Shown: positions 56,381-64,000 of the stretch, in pieces
Position numbering within the stretch: the first letter of the stretch is position 1
Layout: the number at the start of each line of letters is the position of its first letter
From: Skermanella rosea
GTDB lineage: Bacteria; Pseudomonadota; Alphaproteobacteria; Azospirillales; Azospirillaceae
Length of the DNA: 64,000 nucleotides
Direction: 5' to 3'
NCBI RefSeq assembly: GCF_016806835.2
Contig: NZ_CP086111.1
Location: 1-64,000 of the forward strand
Notes under the pieces: model-generated
Seen by the model: only the letters and a program-made list of their open reading frames with translations
Told to the model about the DNA's origin: nothing
The model's database searches: none
Position numbers and translations under genes: made by a program

Positions 56381-57256
56381 ATGCCGACCAAGGTTGAAAA
56401 GGACTCCCTGTCGGGGGTCGACACCACCGGCCACGAGTGGGACGGTATCCAGGAACTGAACAACCCGCTGCCGAAGTGGTGGCTCTACGTCTTCTATGTC
56501 TGCGTCGCCTTCTCGGTGGTGTACTGGATCCTGTACCCGGCGATCCCGCTGGGCAAGACCTACACCGCCGGAATCCTGGGCTACAGCCAGCGCGAGACGG
56601 TCGTCGCCGACCTGGCGAGGGCCCGCGAAGCCCAGGGCGCCTTCCGCTCGAAGATCGAGACGTCCTCGTTCGACGAGATCCTGGGCAACCAGGACCTGCT
56701 GGCCTTCGCCACGGCCGGCGGGCGCACGGCCTTCGCCGACAACTGCGCGGCCTGCCACGCGGCCGGCGGCGCCGGTGCCAAGGGCTACCCGACGCTGGCC
56801 GACGACGACTGGCTGTGGGGCGGCAAGGCGGACGACATCCACACCACCCTGCTGCACGGCATCCGGTCGACCAACGACGAGGACACCCGCATCTCGGAGA
56901 TGCCGAAGTTCGGCGTCGACCAGCTGCTGACCCGCCCGCAGATCGACGACACGGCCGAGTACGTCCTGTCGCTGACCGGACGGGAGACGGACAAGGCCGC
57001 AGCCGGCCGCGGCGCCGCGGTGTACGCGGAGAACTGCGCCTCCTGCCACGGCGAGAAGGGCGAGGGGATGCGGGAAGTCGGGGCTCCCCGGCTGAACGAC
57101 AACATCTGGCTCTATGGCGGCGACAAGAAGACCGTCGTCGAGACGATCACCTATGCCCGCGCCGGCGTCATGCCGGCCTGGAGCAGCCGTCTGGACCCGG
57201 TCACGATCAAGCAACTCGCGGTCTACGTCCACAGCCTGGGCGGCGGCGAGAAGTAA
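56381..57256 (+). CDS. ccoP: Cytochrome c oxidase cbb3-type, dihaem subunit III
   Basis: CcoP receives electrons from soluble cytochromes. The 291-residue product has an N-terminal membrane helix (WWLYVFYVCVAFSVVYWILYPAIPL) and two haem c sites, CAACH and CASCH. The typical Gly-rich spacing (GGAGAKGYPTLADDDWLWGGK) is present. It ends the operon and is followed by a strong terminator. The fixGHIS-type assembly genes are not present here. Confidence 0.97.
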   Translation: MPTKVEKDSLSGVDTTGHEWDGIQELNNPLPKWWLYVFYVCVAFSVVYWILYPAIPLGKTYTAGILGYSQRETVVADLARAREAQGAFRSKIETSSFDEILGNQDLLAFATAGGRTAFADNCAACHAAGGAGAKGYPTLADDDWLWGGKADDIHTTLLHGIRSTNDEDTRISEMPKFGVDQLLTRPQIDDTAEYVLSLTGRETDKAAAGRGAAVYAENCASCHGEKGEGMREVGAPRLNDNIWLYGGDKKTVVETITYARAGVMPAWSSRLDPVTIKQLAVYVHSLGGGEK

Positions 57257-57288
57257 GAGGCTCCTCCCGCAAGGGTCGGCACCTGGGC

Positions 57289-57325
57289 AACGCCGGGGAA
57301 GTCCGCTTCCCCGGCGTTCGCTTTT
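57289..57325 (+). terminator. Intrinsic terminator of ccoNOQP
   Basis: AACGCCGGGGAAG (57289-57301) pairs perfectly with CTTCCCCGGCGTT (57306-57318) around a four-base loop, followed by CGCTTTT. It starts 33 bases after the ccoP stop. Confidence 0.9.
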
Positions 57326-57370
57326 CCGCAGCCGCGATCGCGGCTGCCCACCGCGAACCATTTCTTCATT

Positions 57371-57410
57371 CCATCCGTGTTAATCCGTGGATATCCGTGT
57401 CCATCCCTGA
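57371..57410 (+). repeat. Four tandem 10-base repeats with an ATCCGTG core
   Basis: Four consecutive decamers (57371-57380, 81-90, 91-400, 401-410) read xxATCCGTGx, with the last copy changed to ATCCCTG. The exact 10-base period places each copy on the same DNA face. It lies between the ccoP terminator and the next gene. Function is unknown. Confidence 0.75.
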
Positions 57411-57455
57411 TCCTGCCGCATCCGTCCGGCAGGAGCCGCACCGGGTATCCCGACG

Positions 57456-57935
57456 ATGCGCCGCCTGTATTTCCTGATACCCGCATTCCTGTTTGCGCTG
57501 TTGCCTGGGCCGTCCCGGGCTGAGCAGCAGAGCCTCGACCGCACCGCGCCGCCGCACTTCGAGGCGTTCCCGGTCTCCCCCTGGCCGCCGGACTGGCTGT
57601 ACCCGTTTCGCGCCACCCCGATCCGGCCGGAGCGGATCGTCTACCGCCTCAAGGGCAGCGTCCGCCAGGTGGCCAAGGTCGATCCCGTCCTGTCCAAGGC
57701 CTGCCGCCGGGGCGCCTTCGTCCAGCGGCTCAACTGGATCTTCCGGGTGCAGTCGGCCGACGACCGGCCCTACGGCATCGGCTGGGGATCCGGCGTCAAC
57801 CTGCACGATCCGGAAAAGCGCAGCACGCTCGACAAGGTCTACCTGTTCGACCGCCAGGATACCGGGCTGTGCGCCGTCTGGGTCGCGCCGCTGGAGACCC
57901 TGCGCCGCTATCTCGATCCCAGCCCCGCCCGCTGA
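57456..57935 (+). CDS. Small exported protein of unknown function
   Basis: The 159-residue product has a signal peptide (RRLYFLIPAFLFALLPGPSRA, cleaved near SRA-EQQ) and a compact secreted domain with two Cys (KACRRGAF and TGLCAVWVA) that may form a disulfide. No family is recognised. A GGAG occurs 24 bases before the ATG, so the ribosome site is not ideal. It is followed by a repeat array and carB. Confidence 0.6.
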   Translation: MRRLYFLIPAFLFALLPGPSRAEQQSLDRTAPPHFEAFPVSPWPPDWLYPFRATPIRPERIVYRLKGSVRQVAKVDPVLSKACRRGAFVQRLNWIFRVQSADDRPYGIGWGSGVNLHDPEKRSTLDKVYLFDRQDTGLCAVWVAPLETLRRYLDPSPAR

Positions 57936-57942
57936 GCCGCCG

Positions 57943-58008
57943 CGCCGAGCGCGATGCTCACACGCGCAAAGCTCGATGCCCAGACTCGCAAAGCTCGATG
58001 CCCCGACG
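57943..58008 (+). repeat. Three 22-base direct repeats upstream of carB
   Basis: CGCAAAGCTCGATGCCC starts two adjacent 22-base units (57965-57986 and 57987-58008). A degenerate third copy precedes them at 57943-57964 (16 of 22 bases match the second copy). It begins 8 bases after the stop of the exported protein and about 195 bases before carB. Confidence 0.8.
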
Positions 58009-58203
58009 CGTGCGCCTGGGGCAATCCTGCAATCACCGGGCAACGTCGCGCTTCCCGCAGGGGGCTTGAGCCTCTATATAGGGGCGGGCCGTCACTCCGG
58101 GATCTTCAGCGGTCGGATCGGCGTGCCAGTCATTCGAACCTTCTCCCTGTTCTTCCGGGGAGGGGATTTTTGTTGCGCCTGAAGTTACCAGAGCCCGAGC
58201 GCC

Positions 58204-61449
<3,246 letters not shown>

Positions 61450-61520
61450 GGGGATCGAGGCTCCCGGCGCGGCTGATCTGGCCGCGCCGCAGTCTTCTTC
61501 AGCGTCGAGTGGACCGGGAA

Positions 61521-61994
61521 ATGGAAAAAGTTCCAATGACGGCGGCGGGCTACAACCGCCTCCAAGAGGAGTTAAGGCACCTGAAAACGATCGAGCGGCC
61601 GGCGGTCATCAAGGCCATCGCGGAAGCGCGGGAACACGGCGATCTTTCCGAGAACGCCGAGTACCATGCGGCGCGCGAGCGGCAGAGCTTCATCGAAGGA
61701 CGGGTGCTCGAACTGGAGGACAAGATCAGCCGAGCGGAGGTGATCGACGTCTCGAAGCTTTCGGGTGACGCGGTCAAGTTCGGCGCGACGATCACGGTCG
61801 CCGACGAGGATACCGACGAGGAGACCACGTACCAGATCGTGGGTCAGGACGAGAGCGACATCAAGCAGGGCCTGCTGTCGGTCAGCTCCCCGCTGGCGCG
61901 GGCGCTGATCAACAAGACCGTGGGCGACATGGTCGAGGTCCCGACCCCCGGCGGTTCGAAAAGCTACGAGGTCGTGAAGGTCGAGTTCCGCTGA
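61521..61994 (+). CDS. greA: Transcription elongation factor GreA
   Basis: GreA rescues stalled RNA polymerase by promoting transcript cleavage. The 157-residue product has the coiled-coil with acidic tip ([22 protein letters not shown]) and the C-terminal globular domain (VVKVEFR). The typical family start [11 protein letters not shown] lies at ATG 61521; GTG 61509 would extend it by four residues. It follows carB closely. Confidence 0.96.
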   Translation: MEKVPMTAAGYNRLQEELRHLKTIERPAVIKAIAEAREHGDLSENAEYHAARERQSFIEGRVLELEDKISRAEVIDVSKLSGDAVKFGATITVADEDTDEETTYQIVGQDESDIKQGLLSVSSPLARALINKTVGDMVEVPTPGGSKSYEVVKVEFR

Positions 61995-62041
61995 GGCGCC
62001 TCGACGCTTGACGCTCGACTGCCACTATAAGGACTGCCATG

Positions 62042-62073
62042 AAAAATGCGGGCGAAAGCCCGCATTTTCTTTT
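62042..62073. terminator. Strong bidirectional terminator between greA and the Lrp gene
   Basis: AAAATGCGGGC (62043-62053) pairs with GCCCGCATTTT (62058-62068) around a GAAA tetraloop, followed by CTTTT. Flanking A and T runs allow use on both strands between the converging genes. Confidence 0.92.
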
Positions 62074-62117
62074 CCGGCATCTTCTTTTCCGGGGTCCCGG
62101 AAGGCGGGGCTTCAGCC

Positions 62118-62636
62118 CTATTCCTCCTCTTCCAGCTCCTCCTCGTCCGGCAGGTCGCCGATCTCGGTGTCGATGGGAACGCCGGGCAGGGCCTTGGAGG
62201 TGCGGATCGCCAGCGCCGACTTGACGTGGCTGACGTTGGGAGCGCTGGTCAGCTTGGTGGTGAGGAAGCGCTGGTACGAGTCCCAGTCCTCCGCCACGAT
62301 CTTCAGCAGGAAATCCGTCTCGCCCGCGAGCATGTTGCACTCGCGCACCAGCGGCCAGCTATTGACCAGCTCCTCGAATTTCTTTAGGTCCGCTTCGGCT
62401 TGGCTGGTCAGCCCCACATGGGCGAAGACGGTCACGCCGTAACCGAGGGCTTCGGGGTTGATGTCGGCATGGTAGCCACGAATGAATCCGGCCTCTTCCA
62501 GGGCGCGGACGCGCCGAAGGCAGGGCGGCGCCGAGATGCCCGCGCGCCGCGCGAGCTCGACGTTGGTCATGCGACCGTCGGCTTGAAGGTCGCGCAGGAT
62601 GCGCCGGTCAATCCGGTCGAGTTTGACTCGCCGCAT
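62118..62636 (-). CDS. Lrp/AsnC family transcriptional regulator
   Basis: The 172-residue protein has an N-terminal winged helix-turn-helix (LDRIDRRILRDLQADGRMTNVELARRAGISAPPCLRRVRALEEAGFI). The C-terminal RAM ligand domain follows (VFAHVGLTSQAEADLKKFEELV, CNMLAGETDFLLKIVAED). It probably responds to an amino acid. An unusual acidic tail (LPDEEELEEEE) ends it. ATG 62636 (MRRVKLDR) suits the family; upstream frame is not conserved. Targets are unknown. Confidence 0.92.
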   Translation of the reverse strand: MRRVKLDRIDRRILRDLQADGRMTNVELARRAGISAPPCLRRVRALEEAGFIRGYHADINPEALGYGVTVFAHVGLTSQAEADLKKFEELVNSWPLVRECNMLAGETDFLLKIVAEDWDSYQRFLTTKLTSAPNVSHVKSALAIRTSKALPGVPIDTEIGDLPDEEELEEEE

Positions 62637-62664
62637 GGTCTTCTCTTGTAGCCCCTCGGGATGA

Positions 62665-64000
<1,336 letters not shown>

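Overview
The window reads as the start of a chromosome of a very GC-rich alphaproteobacterium, most likely a member of the Rhodospirillales close to Azospirillum or Skermanella. This placement is inferred from the dnaA-dnaN-recF-gyrB order, the GC-rich codon use, a FixK/FNR-controlled ccoNOQP cluster, a Fur/Mur-type Fur protein and an ELM1-family protein. Base 1 is the first base of dnaA, so the sequence was probably rotated to that gene. Coding density is high. Almost all the long opposite-strand frames are GC-driven shadows of real genes.

Layout. 1-6.6 kb: replication and supercoiling genes dnaA, dnaN, recF, gyrB. 6.7-11.3 kb: a small protein, then a copper/silver-type cluster with a His/Cys-containing exported protein, a Met-rich Spy/CpxP-like periplasmic protein, a DUF411 protein and a P1B ATPase with YHS and heavy-metal-binding domains. 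11.4-14.5 kb: an accessory patch with an unrecognised lower-GC gene pair, a site-2-protease/CBS protein and a stand-alone terminase-small-subunit-like protein. 14.7-17.6 kb: a likely operon of enoyl-CoA hydratase, HSDL2-like dehydrogenase and a periplasmic binding protein of the PQQ-associated type. 17.6-21 kb: selA-selB on the minus strand. 21.2-24.3 kb: small membrane proteins, an alpha/beta hydrolase, a PmtA-like methyltransferase and a stress-type protein. 24.7 kb: tRNA-Asp(GTC). 25-26.8 kb: an AAA-ATPase/Sel1 membrane protein.

26.8-32.1 kb is a minus-strand run of ppa, a macro-domain protein, a Pat-type protein acetyltransferase and a DUF445 protein. 32.3-39.5 kb (plus strand) holds a YejA-like binding protein, a HisKA_2 sensor kinase, Fur, small unknowns (one of them on the minus strand), a hotdog thioesterase and a TrmA/RlmD-type RNA methyltransferase. 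39.5-43.8 kb (minus strand) holds a large hybrid histidine kinase whose stop codon overlaps the start of a small protein closely resembling photoactive yellow protein (PYP). 44-53.7 kb (minus strand) holds an RND pump with its adaptor, a TerC protein, a DctB-like kinase, an RlmI-type methyltransferase and a GNAT-like protein.

53.9-57.3 kb is ccoNOQP for the high-affinity cbb3 oxidase, with a good FNR/FixK box upstream and a strong terminator downstream. 57.4-64 kb holds a small exported protein, carB (without carA), greA, an Lrp/AsnC regulator, an ELM1-family protein and the first 133 bases of trxB.

The most interesting element is the PYP-like protein. It keeps the chromophore cysteine, tyrosine and glutamate of PYP and is translationally coupled to a PAS-rich hybrid kinase. 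This suggests a light- or redox-responsive two-gene signalling module. Several short tandem repeats (37.6, 57.37 and 57.95 kb) and clear hairpins are also recorded.
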